Part shown: positions 54,208 to 62,433 of the stretch, one piece after another
Position numbering within the stretch: the first letter of the stretch is position 1
Layout of the letters: every line of letters starts with the position of its first letter
Assembly: GCF_900168115.1 (NCBI RefSeq)
Contig: NZ_FUZC01000020.1
Coordinates: forward strand, 1 to 63,918
Length of the DNA stretch: 63,918 nt
Direction of reading: 5' to 3'
Source of the DNA: Salegentibacter salinarum
GTDB taxonomy: Bacteria > Bacteroidota > Bacteroidia > Flavobacteriales > Flavobacteriaceae
Position numbers and translations under genes: made by a program
The notes under the pieces: model-generated
Seen by the model: the letters and a program-made list of their open reading frames with translations, nothing else
Told to the model about the DNA's origin: nothing
The model's database searches: none

Positions 54208-55275
54208 ATGAATTATAAACCATTATTACTTCTTTTTGTTTTATACGTGACCTTCGGGTGTAATCAATCAGATAATGAACCATCTTCGAATGATGATAAT
54301 GATAGTTCCGTAGTAGCGGAGGAAAACACGTTTAAAAATCCATTATTATCGTCTGGGGCCGATCCCTGGGTGATAAAAAGAAATGGTACTTATTATTATA
54401 CCCATACCACAGGAAATAAACTGCAAATATGGGAGACCAAGAACATGGAAGACCTTAGCAGTGCAAGCCCTAAAACTATTTGGACTCCACCTTCGGGCGA
54501 GGAATATTCTACTCAGATCTGGGCCCCTGAATTACATTATATAAACGAAGCATGGTATATGTATTTTGCCGCTACTTCCAATAATAGCGACAAAGACAGG
54601 AGAATGTTTGTGCTGGAAAACACGGCTGAATCTCCCATGGAAGGAGAATGGGAATTTAAGGGCAAAATAGCCGATGAAACCGATCAGTGGGCTATAGATG
54701 GTACAGTTGTAGAAATTGCAGACGAAAAATATTTTGTATGGTCTGGTTGGAGAACAGAAAACCCGGAAGTTAATTCAGGCAGACAGCAGCTTTATATCGC
54801 CAGGATGGAGAACCCCTGGAGTCTCGAGGGTTCCAGAGTGATGATTTCTGAACCGGATTATGAGTGGGAAAAAAACGGGTTGGTAAATGAAGGGCCGGTA
54901 GCCTGGAAAAATCCAAATGGGGAATTGTTTATGTTTTATTCAGGTTCGGGTTGCTGGACCGATGATTATAAGATAGGGGTACTTTCTTTCGAAGAAGGAG
55001 ATCCTCTTGACCCGGCTTCCTGGAAAAAGCATCAAGAACCTGTGTTTGAAAAGAGTGAGATCAACAATGTGTATGGTCCAGGTCATAACAGCTTTTTTAA
55101 ATCTCCGGACGGATCGGAGGACTGGATTTTATACCATGCTAATGATCATTCTAGTGATGGATGTACTGATAAAAGAAAACCACGCGTGCAGCAAGTTCAT
55201 TGGGATGAGCAGGGGTTTCCTGATTTCGGAATACCGGCGGGCAGGAATGACCAATTAACACCACCTTCTTCATAA
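54208..55275 (+). CDS. GH43 exo-alpha-1,5-L-arabinofuranosidase-like (subfamily 26-like), copy 2, lipoprotein
   Basis: The 355-residue paralogue of 50995-52035 has a lipoprotein signal (VTFGCNQSD). The catalytic triad is seen as LSSGADPWVIKRNGTYYY, QWAIDGTVV and LVNEGPVAW, with the shared SGSGCWTDDYKIGVLSF and GPGHNSFFKSPDGSEDWILY segments. Two such copies suggest work on different arabinan lengths or locations. It starts six bases after the preceding gene. Confidence 0.82.
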   Translation: MNYKPLLLLFVLYVTFGCNQSDNEPSSNDDNDSSVVAEENTFKNPLLSSGADPWVIKRNGTYYYTHTTGNKLQIWETKNMEDLSSASPKTIWTPPSGEEYSTQIWAPELHYINEAWYMYFAATSNNSDKDRRMFVLENTAESPMEGEWEFKGKIADETDQWAIDGTVVEIADEKYFVWSGWRTENPEVNSGRQQLYIARMENPWSLEGSRVMISEPDYEWEKNGLVNEGPVAWKNPNGELFMFYSGSGCWTDDYKIGVLSFEEGDPLDPASWKKHQEPVFEKSEINNVYGPGHNSFFKSPDGSEDWILYHANDHSSDGCTDKRKPRVQQVHWDEQGFPDFGIPAGRNDQLTPPSS

Positions 55276-55293
55276 TAATAAAACCAAATTCAA

Positions 55294-56463
55294 ATGAAAA
55301 AAAAATTTAAATGCCAATATCTTCTTTTTATAAGCCTGGCATTTTTAGCTTTCTCTTGCAAACAGGAAGAAAAGAAAAGTGATAACAAGAAAAAAGATCT
55401 TGCCCAGGTCAAAACATATTCCAATCCCCTGGATGTCGAATTCGGAGATCCCTATATCTTAAATGATGGTGATGGTAAGTTTTTTATGTATGGCACTGGC
55501 GGCGGGGTTAAGAACGGTTTTGCTACATATTCTTCTAATGATTTGGTGAACTGGGAGTTTGAAGGCCAGGTTTACAAGGGGAATGATGAAGATTCCTGGG
55601 CAATAGGCAGTTTCTGGGCTCCTGAAGTTTATAAATTCAACAATAAATATTATATGTTTTTTAGTGCTCAATGGAGAAAGAATCCCAGTGATGAACTGGA
55701 AAACTTTAAAATAGGGGTGGCGGTTGCTGATCAACCAACCGGCCCATTTAAGGAAGTAAGTGATGAGCCGCTTTTTGATCCCGGTTACCCGGTGATAGAT
55801 GCGAATGTATTCCAGGATGACGATGGGAAGTTTTACCTCTATTATTCAAGGGTAGCCTATAAGCACCCGGTAGAAACAGAAATTTCTGAATGGGCCAGGG
55901 AGAAAGGTTGGTTTGATGAGATTGAAGAAAGTTGGGTGTATGGTATAGAATTGAAACCAGACTTTAGCGGAGTAATAGGAGAACCTCAATTATTGCTTCG
56001 TCCACCAAAAAAGATGGATGAAGATAATGCAGAATGGGAAAGTCTTTCTGTTACCACCAGGGAAGTCAATCGTAGATGGACCGAAGGATCTTTTACTTTT
56101 AAACATAACGGGATATATTATATGATGTATTCCGCTAATTTTTATGGGGGTCCAAATTATGCCGTAGGATATGCCACGGCACCTTCACCTCTAGGCCCTT
56201 ATCAAAAAGCTGATCATAATCCTATTCTTGCGAAGAATATTGAAAAAGGAGGTAATGTTACCGGAACGGGACATAATAGCCTGGTGTTTTCAAAAGATAG
56301 CACTAAAATCTATGCTGTTTATCACGGCAGAACTAAATCCACGGGAGATGAGCGTGTAGTTTTTATTGACAGATTAAGAATTCTTGAAAATGGAAAGCTT
56401 CAGGCAGAAGGGCCAACAACAACAGATCAACCACTTCCATTTCTAACTAACGAAACTGAATAA
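55294..56463 (+). CDS. GH43 family glycosidase (lipoprotein), larger form
   Basis: The 389-residue protein has a lipoprotein signal (AFLAFSCKQ) and a GH43 propeller with FGDPYILNDGDGKFFMYGTG (Asp base), VIDANVFQDDDGKFYLYYSR (Asp) and WTEGSFTFKHNGIYYMMYSAN (Glu acid). An insert at about 190-245 (EISEWAREKGWFDEIEESWV) distinguishes it from its neighbours. It is likely an arabinofuranosidase or related exo-enzyme of the locus. Confidence 0.83.
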   Translation: MKKKFKCQYLLFISLAFLAFSCKQEEKKSDNKKKDLAQVKTYSNPLDVEFGDPYILNDGDGKFFMYGTGGGVKNGFATYSSNDLVNWEFEGQVYKGNDEDSWAIGSFWAPEVYKFNNKYYMFFSAQWRKNPSDELENFKIGVAVADQPTGPFKEVSDEPLFDPGYPVIDANVFQDDDGKFYLYYSRVAYKHPVETEISEWAREKGWFDEIEESWVYGIELKPDFSGVIGEPQLLLRPPKKMDEDNAEWESLSVTTREVNRRWTEGSFTFKHNGIYYMMYSANFYGGPNYAVGYATAPSPLGPYQKADHNPILAKNIEKGGNVTGTGHNSLVFSKDSTKIYAVYHGRTKSTGDERVVFIDRLRILENGKLQAEGPTTTDQPLPFLTNETE

Positions 56464-56478
56464 CCTAATAAGATACCT

Positions 56479-57678
56479 ATGAAACAAGTATATTTCTTAA
56501 TGATAATAAGTTGTCTGAGTACAGTCTTCTATTCCTGTAAAGATGAAACTAAATCAACAAAAGGATTAACTTCAAAAGAATCACAAACAATGAAAAATAA
56601 CCCGGAAGAGCTTCTTAAAGCCGAAAATTTCGATACTATAATTGATAACAAAAAGGTCAGGTTATACTGGTTAGAGAATGATAGTATTAAAGCTGCTTTT
56701 ACAAATTATGGAGGAAGACTTGTGGGGTTATGGGTTCCAAATCGTAAAGGCGAAATGACCGATGTAGTGGTAGGAATGAACAGTGTAAAGGGGTTTGTAG
56801 AATCAACGGAACCCTATTTTGGAGCAACCATAGGCCGGGTAGGCAATAGAATCGCTGATGGTAAATTTCAGTTAGAAGATAAAGAGTATAACATTCCCAA
56901 AAACAATGGTGAGAATAGTTTACACGGTGGGAATAAGGGATTTCAATATGTGGTTTGGAATGCTACCCAGCCTGAAAAAAATAAACTGGTACTGGAATAC
57001 CAATCTCCTGATATGGAAGAAGGTTTTCCAGGTAATCTTGATGTTAAAGTAACCTATTCCCTCACCGATGACCAGGAAATTGTAATGGAATACGAAGCTA
57101 CCACCGATAAAGCTACGCCTGTAAACCTAACCAATCACGCATTTTTTAATTTGAATGGAGAGGGCAGTGGAGAAATTTTGGATCATCAGCTTCAACTCAA
57201 TGCTGATAGATTTACTCCGGTGGATAGCGGATTAATCCCTACAGGGGAATTACGCGAAGTGCAAGGAACGCCTTTTGACTTCAGAGAATTTCATAGAATA
57301 GGAGAACGTATAGAAGAGAATAATAAGCAATTAAATTATGGTAAAGGTTATGATCATAATTTTGTGCTCTATCAAGGGGAATCGAAATTTCAGGATCTGA
57401 CCCACGCAGCAAGTGTTATTGGTGATCAATCCGGTATTAAGATGGATGTGTTCACTGAAGAACCCGGAATTCAATTTTATAGCGGCAATTTTATGGAAGG
57501 GAAGAATAATTTCAAATCAGGAGCCAGTGATGACTTCAGGACAGCTTTTGCCTTGGAAACTCAGCATTTCCCTGATGCTCCTAACCAGGATAATTTTCCA
57601 TCAATTATACTGGAACCTGGAGAAAAATATCAGACTCTTTCAAAATATAAATTTTCGGTAATAGAGCAGGAAAACTAA
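56479..57678 (+). CDS. galM: Aldose 1-epimerase (GalM-like), lipoprotein
   Basis: The 399-residue protein has a lipoprotein signal (STVFYSCKDE). A galactose-mutarotase fold follows, with GATIGRVGNRIADGKF, NNGENSLHGGNKGF, the catalytic His in TNHAFFNLNG near residue 217, and the Glu in a region ending FALETQHFPDAPNQ. It interconverts alpha and beta anomers of released sugars, here probably L-arabinose, in the periplasm or at the surface. Its last base overlaps the ATG of the next gene. Confidence 0.9.
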   Translation: MKQVYFLMIISCLSTVFYSCKDETKSTKGLTSKESQTMKNNPEELLKAENFDTIIDNKKVRLYWLENDSIKAAFTNYGGRLVGLWVPNRKGEMTDVVVGMNSVKGFVESTEPYFGATIGRVGNRIADGKFQLEDKEYNIPKNNGENSLHGGNKGFQYVVWNATQPEKNKLVLEYQSPDMEEGFPGNLDVKVTYSLTDDQEIVMEYEATTDKATPVNLTNHAFFNLNGEGSGEILDHQLQLNADRFTPVDSGLIPTGELREVQGTPFDFREFHRIGERIEENNKQLNYGKGYDHNFVLYQGESKFQDLTHAASVIGDQSGIKMDVFTEEPGIQFYSGNFMEGKNNFKSGASDDFRTAFALETQHFPDAPNQDNFPSIILEPGEKYQTLSKYKFSVIEQEN

Positions 57679-58685
57679 TGAGGCAGGTTTTTTACATATT
57701 AATATTTTTATTTGCAGGCGGGGTACATGCCCAGGTCAAAAATTATAAAAATCCTTTAGTAGATTTTAATTTTCCGGACCCTACTGTAATCAAAGCAGAA
57801 GATGGAAATTACTATGCCTATGCTACAAATACTGAAAGAAAGGGGGAGGTAATAAATATCCAGGTATTGAAATCTGACAATTTGGTATTATGGGAGGAAC
57901 TGGGTGATGCGTTGCCGGAGAACCCAAATTGGGCATCTTCTGATTTTTGGGCACCCCACGTGGTTTATAATAAAAAAAATAGAAAATATTACCTGTATTA
58001 TTCCGGAGAATCAAATGATAAAACAATAGGTAAATGCCTCGGCATTGCAATTTCTAATTCACCGGAGGGACCTTATATAGATAAAGGAGAACCATTATTA
58101 TGTGGAGATAATTTTGTGAATATTGATCCAATGGTTTATCAGGATGAGAAGTCAGGGAAGAATTATCTGTATTGGGGTTCGGCTCATGAAAGTATCAAAA
58201 TGCGCGAACTATCCAGGGATCTTTTAAATTTCAAAAAAGGTTCAGAAGTTAAAGAAATAATTCACCCAGTAGAAAATTCAGAAATTGAGAATTATGAAAA
58301 TTTAATTGAAGGGGTATGGTTATCTAAGCATAAGGATTTCTTTTATTTGTATTATTCAGGTGATAATTGTTGTGGTGATGAGGCACATTACGCTGTTATG
58401 GTGGCTCGCTCGAAGAGTCCAGAGGGTCCATTCAAAAAGTTCAAAAACCCTAAGGGAAATTCTGTTATTTTAAGTCGAAATAAAGACTGGATTGCTCCAG
58501 GTCATAACTCCTTAATAACAGATGAAGAGGGGACTGATTGGATAATGTATCATGCGATAGATCCAAAAGACAGATCAAAAGGCAGAGTTTTTTTAATGGA
58601 TAGCATAAATTATAAGAACGGCTGGCCTATAATTAAAAGCGGATCACCTTCGAGAAAATGGTTGCCGGCACCTCAAACCAATTAG
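57678..58685 (+). CDS. GH43 glycosidase, endo-arabinanase-like
   Basis: The 335-residue protein has a signal peptide (FAGGVHAQ) and a propeller with NFPDPTVIKAEDGNYYAYAT (Asp base), NIDPMVYQDEKSGKNYLYWG (Asp) and NLIEGVWLSKHKDFFYLYYS (Glu acid). The segment SGDNCCGDEAHYAVMVARSK resembles the DNCCAG...VGRSK stretch of endo-1,5-alpha-L-arabinanases, which makes it the best candidate for chain cleavage within the locus. It is the last enzyme gene of the operon. Confidence 0.8.
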   Translation: MRQVFYILIFLFAGGVHAQVKNYKNPLVDFNFPDPTVIKAEDGNYYAYATNTERKGEVINIQVLKSDNLVLWEELGDALPENPNWASSDFWAPHVVYNKKNRKYYLYYSGESNDKTIGKCLGIAISNSPEGPYIDKGEPLLCGDNFVNIDPMVYQDEKSGKNYLYWGSAHESIKMRELSRDLLNFKKGSEVKEIIHPVENSEIENYENLIEGVWLSKHKDFFYLYYSGDNCCGDEAHYAVMVARSKSPEGPFKKFKNPKGNSVILSRNKDWIAPGHNSLITDEEGTDWIMYHAIDPKDRSKGRVFLMDSINYKNGWPIIKSGSPSRKWLPAPQTN

Positions 58686-58716
58686 CAATTAGACCTGGAA
58701 TGTCAAAGATACTTTA

Positions 58717-58929
58717 TTGTTAAATGTGGAAAAATTAAAAAACGAGGTTGTAGGTCAGAAATGGATTTTCACTTCTAGAAACAAGACCAAAGCCAAGGTT
58801 AAGATCCCTTTTTTAGATAAAGCTCTAGAGATACTCGAAAAGTATGACGAACATCCAATGACAGAAATAACCCAAATTACAATTTCCAACGTAGAGTTTG
58901 TTTTAATGGGTAGGAAAGAGAGGTATTAG
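58717..58929 (+). pseudogene. Tyrosine recombinase fragment
   Basis: This short frame from a TTG reads VEKLKNEVVGQKWIFTSRNKTKAK split across VKIPFLDKALEILEKYDEHP. It matches the catalytic-domain middle (between the first Arg and HxxR motifs) of Bacteroidota integrases, where WIFT-R-KT and a PLL-KA-EII-KY pattern are usual. Both flanks are lost and the last 23 residues are unrelated. It may be the remnant of the integrase that once served module 2. Confidence 0.65.
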
Positions 58930-59040
58930 ACTTTCTGGGCTTGGTATTTGAGAATATTTCTTCAATTTTAATTTACTCACCTGGTAATAGTGTTTTGTCA
59001 CAAAAATTTAAAATATTTGTGACAGAATTTTACGCAAAAG

Positions 59041-59541
59041 ATGTCTGAATCCATTGAAAATAGAGTAAAAAAGAAGATTGGTAATTATAAGAGAGGAAAA
59101 ATTTTTTCCCCGTCTGATTTTACTAATTTAGGTTCCTCAACAGCTATAAGACAAGCCTTAAATAGATTAGAAGAAGATGGGTTTTTAACTAGATTAGCTC
59201 ACGTAATTTATTTGTATCCTAAAGAACATCCTATTTTAGGTGAATTAATACCTACTACAGAAGAGATTGCATTAGCTATTGCAAAAAGAGATAGAGCTCG
59301 AATAATTCCTACAGGAAATCAAGCCCTTAATAAACTCGGTCTTTCAACTCAAGTACCAATGAATATAGTCTATTTAACCGATGGCTCTTCCCGATCAATC
59401 AAGATTAATAATGGAAGCGCCCAAAAGCATAATCTGCCAGGTGTTGGCCGCTCCTTAATCGCTGTTTTCAACTTAAATTCAAATATAAAAGTTTTAATAA
59501 ATCATCATATTACCTTGATGATAATAAGCCGAGACACTTGA
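59041..59541 (+). CDS. DUF6088 (AbiEi-like winged-helix) protein, C-terminally truncated
   Basis: The 166-residue protein has the DUF6088 text: MSESIENRVKKKIGNYKRGK, a winged helix with SSTAIRQALNRLEEDGFL, and ALNKLGLSTQVPMNIVYLTDG. Family members run on for about 30-40 residues after SIKINN, but here the end differs (KHNLPGVGRSLIAVFNLN) and no partner toxin gene follows. Such proteins resemble type IV antitoxins of the AbiEi group. This copy is likely damaged and orphaned. Confidence 0.65.
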   Translation: MSESIENRVKKKIGNYKRGKIFSPSDFTNLGSSTAIRQALNRLEEDGFLTRLAHVIYLYPKEHPILGELIPTTEEIALAIAKRDRARIIPTGNQALNKLGLSTQVPMNIVYLTDGSSRSIKINNGSAQKHNLPGVGRSLIAVFNLNSNIKVLINHHITLMIISRDT

Positions 59542-59626
59542 GATTTTCCTAATTTTTTTTCTAAATTGGTTTGTTTTAATAAGTATAAGCATAAGATTCA
59601 AGATGGAATAAATAAAAAACGTAGTT

Positions 59627-60061
59627 ATGAAATCTTTAAAAACCCAGCTATCTATTTTAACAATCATACTATGTTTTTCAGCTTGCAAGGAAAATAATGC
59701 AAGTAATGATGACTTCAGCACTAAAGAAAGGCTAATAAGAATAGCAGAATTAGAAATTTACCCTGAATACTTGGAGGAATATAAAGTGATTCTAAAAGAA
59801 GAAGCTGAGGCTTCAGTTAGGGTAGAGCCCGGAGTGGTTTCAATTTTTCCCATGTACCAGAAAGAAGAACCTAACCAAATAAGGATATTGGAGATATATG
59901 CTGATGAAAAAGCCTACGAGGCTCACTTGGAAACTCCCCATTTTAAATATTATAAAAACAATACTCAGAAAATGGTAAAATCCCTGAGATTAATAGATAT
60001 GAATGCTATTGATGAAGAATCGATGCCAGAAATATTTAAAAAGATTCAGGGTCTTGACTAG
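59627..60061 (+). CDS. Antibiotic-biosynthesis-monooxygenase-like (ABM) lipoprotein
   Basis: The 144-residue protein has a lipoprotein signal (CFSACKENN), then an ABM dimeric alpha-beta-barrel domain: RIAELEIYPEYLEEYKVILK, EASVRVEPGVVSIFPMYQKE, IRILEIYADEKAYEAHLETP and HFKYYK. Family members are heme-degrading or quinol monooxygenases. Export as a lipoprotein is common in Bacteroidota. The substrate is unknown. Confidence 0.82.
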   Translation: MKSLKTQLSILTIILCFSACKENNASNDDFSTKERLIRIAELEIYPEYLEEYKVILKEEAEASVRVEPGVVSIFPMYQKEEPNQIRILEIYADEKAYEAHLETPHFKYYKNNTQKMVKSLRLIDMNAIDEESMPEIFKKIQGLD

Positions 60062-60298
60062 CAGATTTCCTATTATTCCTCGATAAATTTAATAATGCTT
60101 GCCAGAATGCCTCCTACATAAATTCCTTGGTAATGAATCCAATTTCCATAAAGAGCAACTGTAATTGAAATCTTCATTAGTATTTAGAACTAAAGAGCAA
60201 GAAATAAAATTAAATTTTAAAAATTTCTCCAAAGTGGGCGTTAAAGTTCTAATCAGTTTAGGTCGTTTGAAGGGTTCTCCTAAGGCATTGCGTTTTTT

Positions 60299-61623
60299 GG
60301 GTCTGTAAATTAAACTCTGTCTGATATTTCAATTCCTCTGAGACTAGCCTCAGAGGAATTGGCGTTTATGGCCAGTGGTATCCGGTCTCCAAATTTAATA
60401 TAAAATTGTTGGATCGTAAGGCTCCAATTATGCAAAGGAGCGGTCCATTTCTTCTCAATGTTTCTTGTAGCGAGGTAGACCAGTTTGAGTAATGACATAT
60501 CATTAGTGAAAGCACCTTTGGTCTTGGTAACTTTCCTGATCTGACGATAGAAGCCCTCTACGGCATTGGTGGTATAAATATCTTCTGTATACTCAAAATA
60601 CTGGGATAGCTGTTCCCAGTTACGTTGCCAGCTTTCAATGACTACAGGATATTTACTTTCCCATTTCTCTTCCAGGTTAATTAGTTCATCTTCGGCTACA
60701 TCTTTAGTGACGGCCCTATAGACCTTTTTCAGATCTTTCATAAATTCCTTCTGATCCTTTGAAGCCAAGTATTTAAGTGAATTACGGATTTGATGTACAA
60801 TACAAAGCTGCACCTGGGCCTTTGGATAAACGCTTAAGATGACCTGGGTAAAGCCTTTGAGGTTATCTGTACAGGCAATCAGGATATCCTGTAATCCGCG
60901 GTTCTGAAGATCGGTTAAAACCTGTAGCCAGAAATTAGCATCTTCACTCTCAGAAATGTACATCCCCAGGATTTCCTTTTTTCCTTCTTTTGTAATACCC
61001 AGGATGTTATAGAGTGCTTTGTGGGTAATCTTTCCATCCACTTTAATTTTATAATGCATGGCATCAAGCCACACAATGCAGTAGAGCGGCTCTAAAGGAC
61101 GACTTTGCCAAGCTTTTATATCAGGAATAATCTGATCGGTGATCTGGCTTAAAACCGTATGGGAAATATCGGTATCGTACATTTCCTTGATATGCCCGGA
61201 GATGTCACGGTAGCTCATCCCTAGTCCATAAAGACCGATGATTTTCTCTGAAAGATTATCCGCTAGAATCGTCTGTCGTTTTTTGACCAGTTCCGGTTGG
61301 AAGCTGCTTTGACGGTCTTCAGGGTTTCAATATCAAAAGAGCCAAAGCCACTTTTGAGTTTTTTATTTCCCTTGCCATTACGCTTATTCCCTTTGGAGCG
61401 TTCATCGCTATTTAGATGGGAGTTCATCTCTGCCTCAAGGGCTTTTTCGATAACGTTCTTTAGCATCGGTGCAAAAGCACCGTCTGCACCAAAAAGGCTC
61501 TTGCCAGACATGAACTGGTCGAGTACCTTCTTCTCGAATTCTTGTTGTTCTTTTGTTGTCATAATTCTGTATGAATGAAATTAATAAATAATTCAATTCA
61601 GACAGAGTTTATTTTACACCCTC
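60299..61623 (-). mobile_element. IS256-family insertion sequence with intact ends and 8-bp target duplication
   Basis: The 1325-base element has inverted ends at 60299-60324 and 61598-61623 (22 of 26 positions the same, sharing TAAACTCTGTCTGA). It is flanked by the direct repeat CGTTTTTT at 60291-60298 and 61624-61631. Length, transposase and duplication size all fit IS256. The intact target duplication means the insertion has not rearranged since it occurred. Confidence 0.88.
60310..61562 (-). pseudogene. IS256-family (mutator-type) transposase, frameshifted
   Basis: The protein reads from MTTKEQQEFEKKVLDQFMSG (61562) to FGSFDIET, then shifts frame at about 61319. The other frame continues EDRQSSFQPELVKKRQTILA into MSYRDISGHIKEMYDTDISH and on to 60310. 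One base appears missing (ACCCTGAAG where ACCCCTGAAG would restore the frame). DDE residues are visible as WLDAMHYKIK, CTDNLKGF and the later NAVEGFYRQIRK. It is inactive unless the shift is a sequencing error. Confidence 0.85.
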
Positions 61624-62103
61624 CGTTTTTTGGGCCCATTTTCATTATAAAGATCTGCTTAATTAATTCTATTTCTTTTTTATATTTTAAATCAGTTCTA
61701 GTAGCAAAGTGAAGTGTATTGGATACTTCTTTCAGACCGCTCCATACCAGTTTCATTTTGTTCGATTCCAGGGATTCTTTAACAAGTCCAGACCCCTGTT
61801 TTAAGTTTCTTGTTGCCCTTACCATTACGTGAAATAACTCCGATAAAATCTGATAATAGGCAGTTGGCCGATTTGCCCTTAAGACTTTTCTTCCATCGAA
61901 AAATTGGAATAAATAATGAAAGTGTTGGTGCTCTTAAAATCCTATGAACAGATATGATTTTAAATGGCCAGTTCAAAGTCAAGTACTTAAATCCTTATTA
62001 ATCGTTTGATTTTCAAGGTTTTTTTGTTTTTAGGAGTCTTTGTCTATCCGCTGTTTTAATATCCTTTAAAATGGTGAAATAATTTATTTACAGTTTATTT
62101 GGT
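61624..62103. other. Scar region with a second IS256 trace
   Basis: No intact gene is present. On the minus strand at about 61796-61830 the text NGKGNKKLKTG matches the intact transposase (NGKGNKKLKSG), so a fragment of a second IS256-type copy survives. The rest of the region yields only unrecognised frames. Confidence 0.5.
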
Positions 62104-62310
62104 GATTTAATTGACAAACTTTTTTGAATTCAGTTTTTGTAGACAAAAAGATTTGTTTCTAGTTTAAACGTCAATTTCATCGACAAACTGTTTTGAATTC
62201 AATTTCTGTACACAAAGTTATTTGTATACAGTTTTTATGTCGATTTGATGGACAAACTGTTTTGAATTCAATTTCTGTACACAAAGTTATTTGTCTACAA
62301 GTTTTATAAG
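62104..62310 (+). repeat. Three 69-bp tandem repeats with operator-like palindromes
   Basis: The units are 62104-62172, 62173-62241 and 62242-62310; units 2 and 3 are nearly identical. Each contains a 24-base dyad at the same phase (62138, 62207, 62276). In unit 2 the arms are TGTACACAAA and TTTGTATACA around GTTA. A lone half-arm TTTGTATACA occurs at 62349 and an inverted partial copy at 62381-62397, beside the fic promoter. The array looks like an iterated operator controlling fic. Confidence 0.82.
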
Positions 62311-62407
62311 AAAGTGATTTACAAATTTTGTGAACCTAAAATTCACTATTTGTATACAACTTAAGGGTTATAATGGAAATCAAATAACTTTGTGTCTTAT
62401 TTTTTGC

Positions 62408-62415
62408 TATTTTTG
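62408..62415 (+). promoter_or_regulatory. -7 promoter box (TATTTTTG) for fic
   Basis: TATTTTTG fits TAnnTTTG and lies 19 bases before the fic start codon. The matching -33 position falls in TTTGTG near 62389, which is inside the last partial operator copy, so a bound repressor would block the promoter. Confidence 0.5.
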
Positions 62416-62433
62416 AGAATCAAAACATGAATT

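Noticed and set aside
61263-61562. Programmed frameshifting in the IS256 transposase
   Set aside because: IS256-family transposases are normally made from one frame, and no slippery heptamer is visible at the shift; a single-base deletion is simpler.
62104-62310. CRISPR array
   Set aside because: The 69-bp units are contiguous tandem repeats without unique spacers, and no cas gene is in the window.
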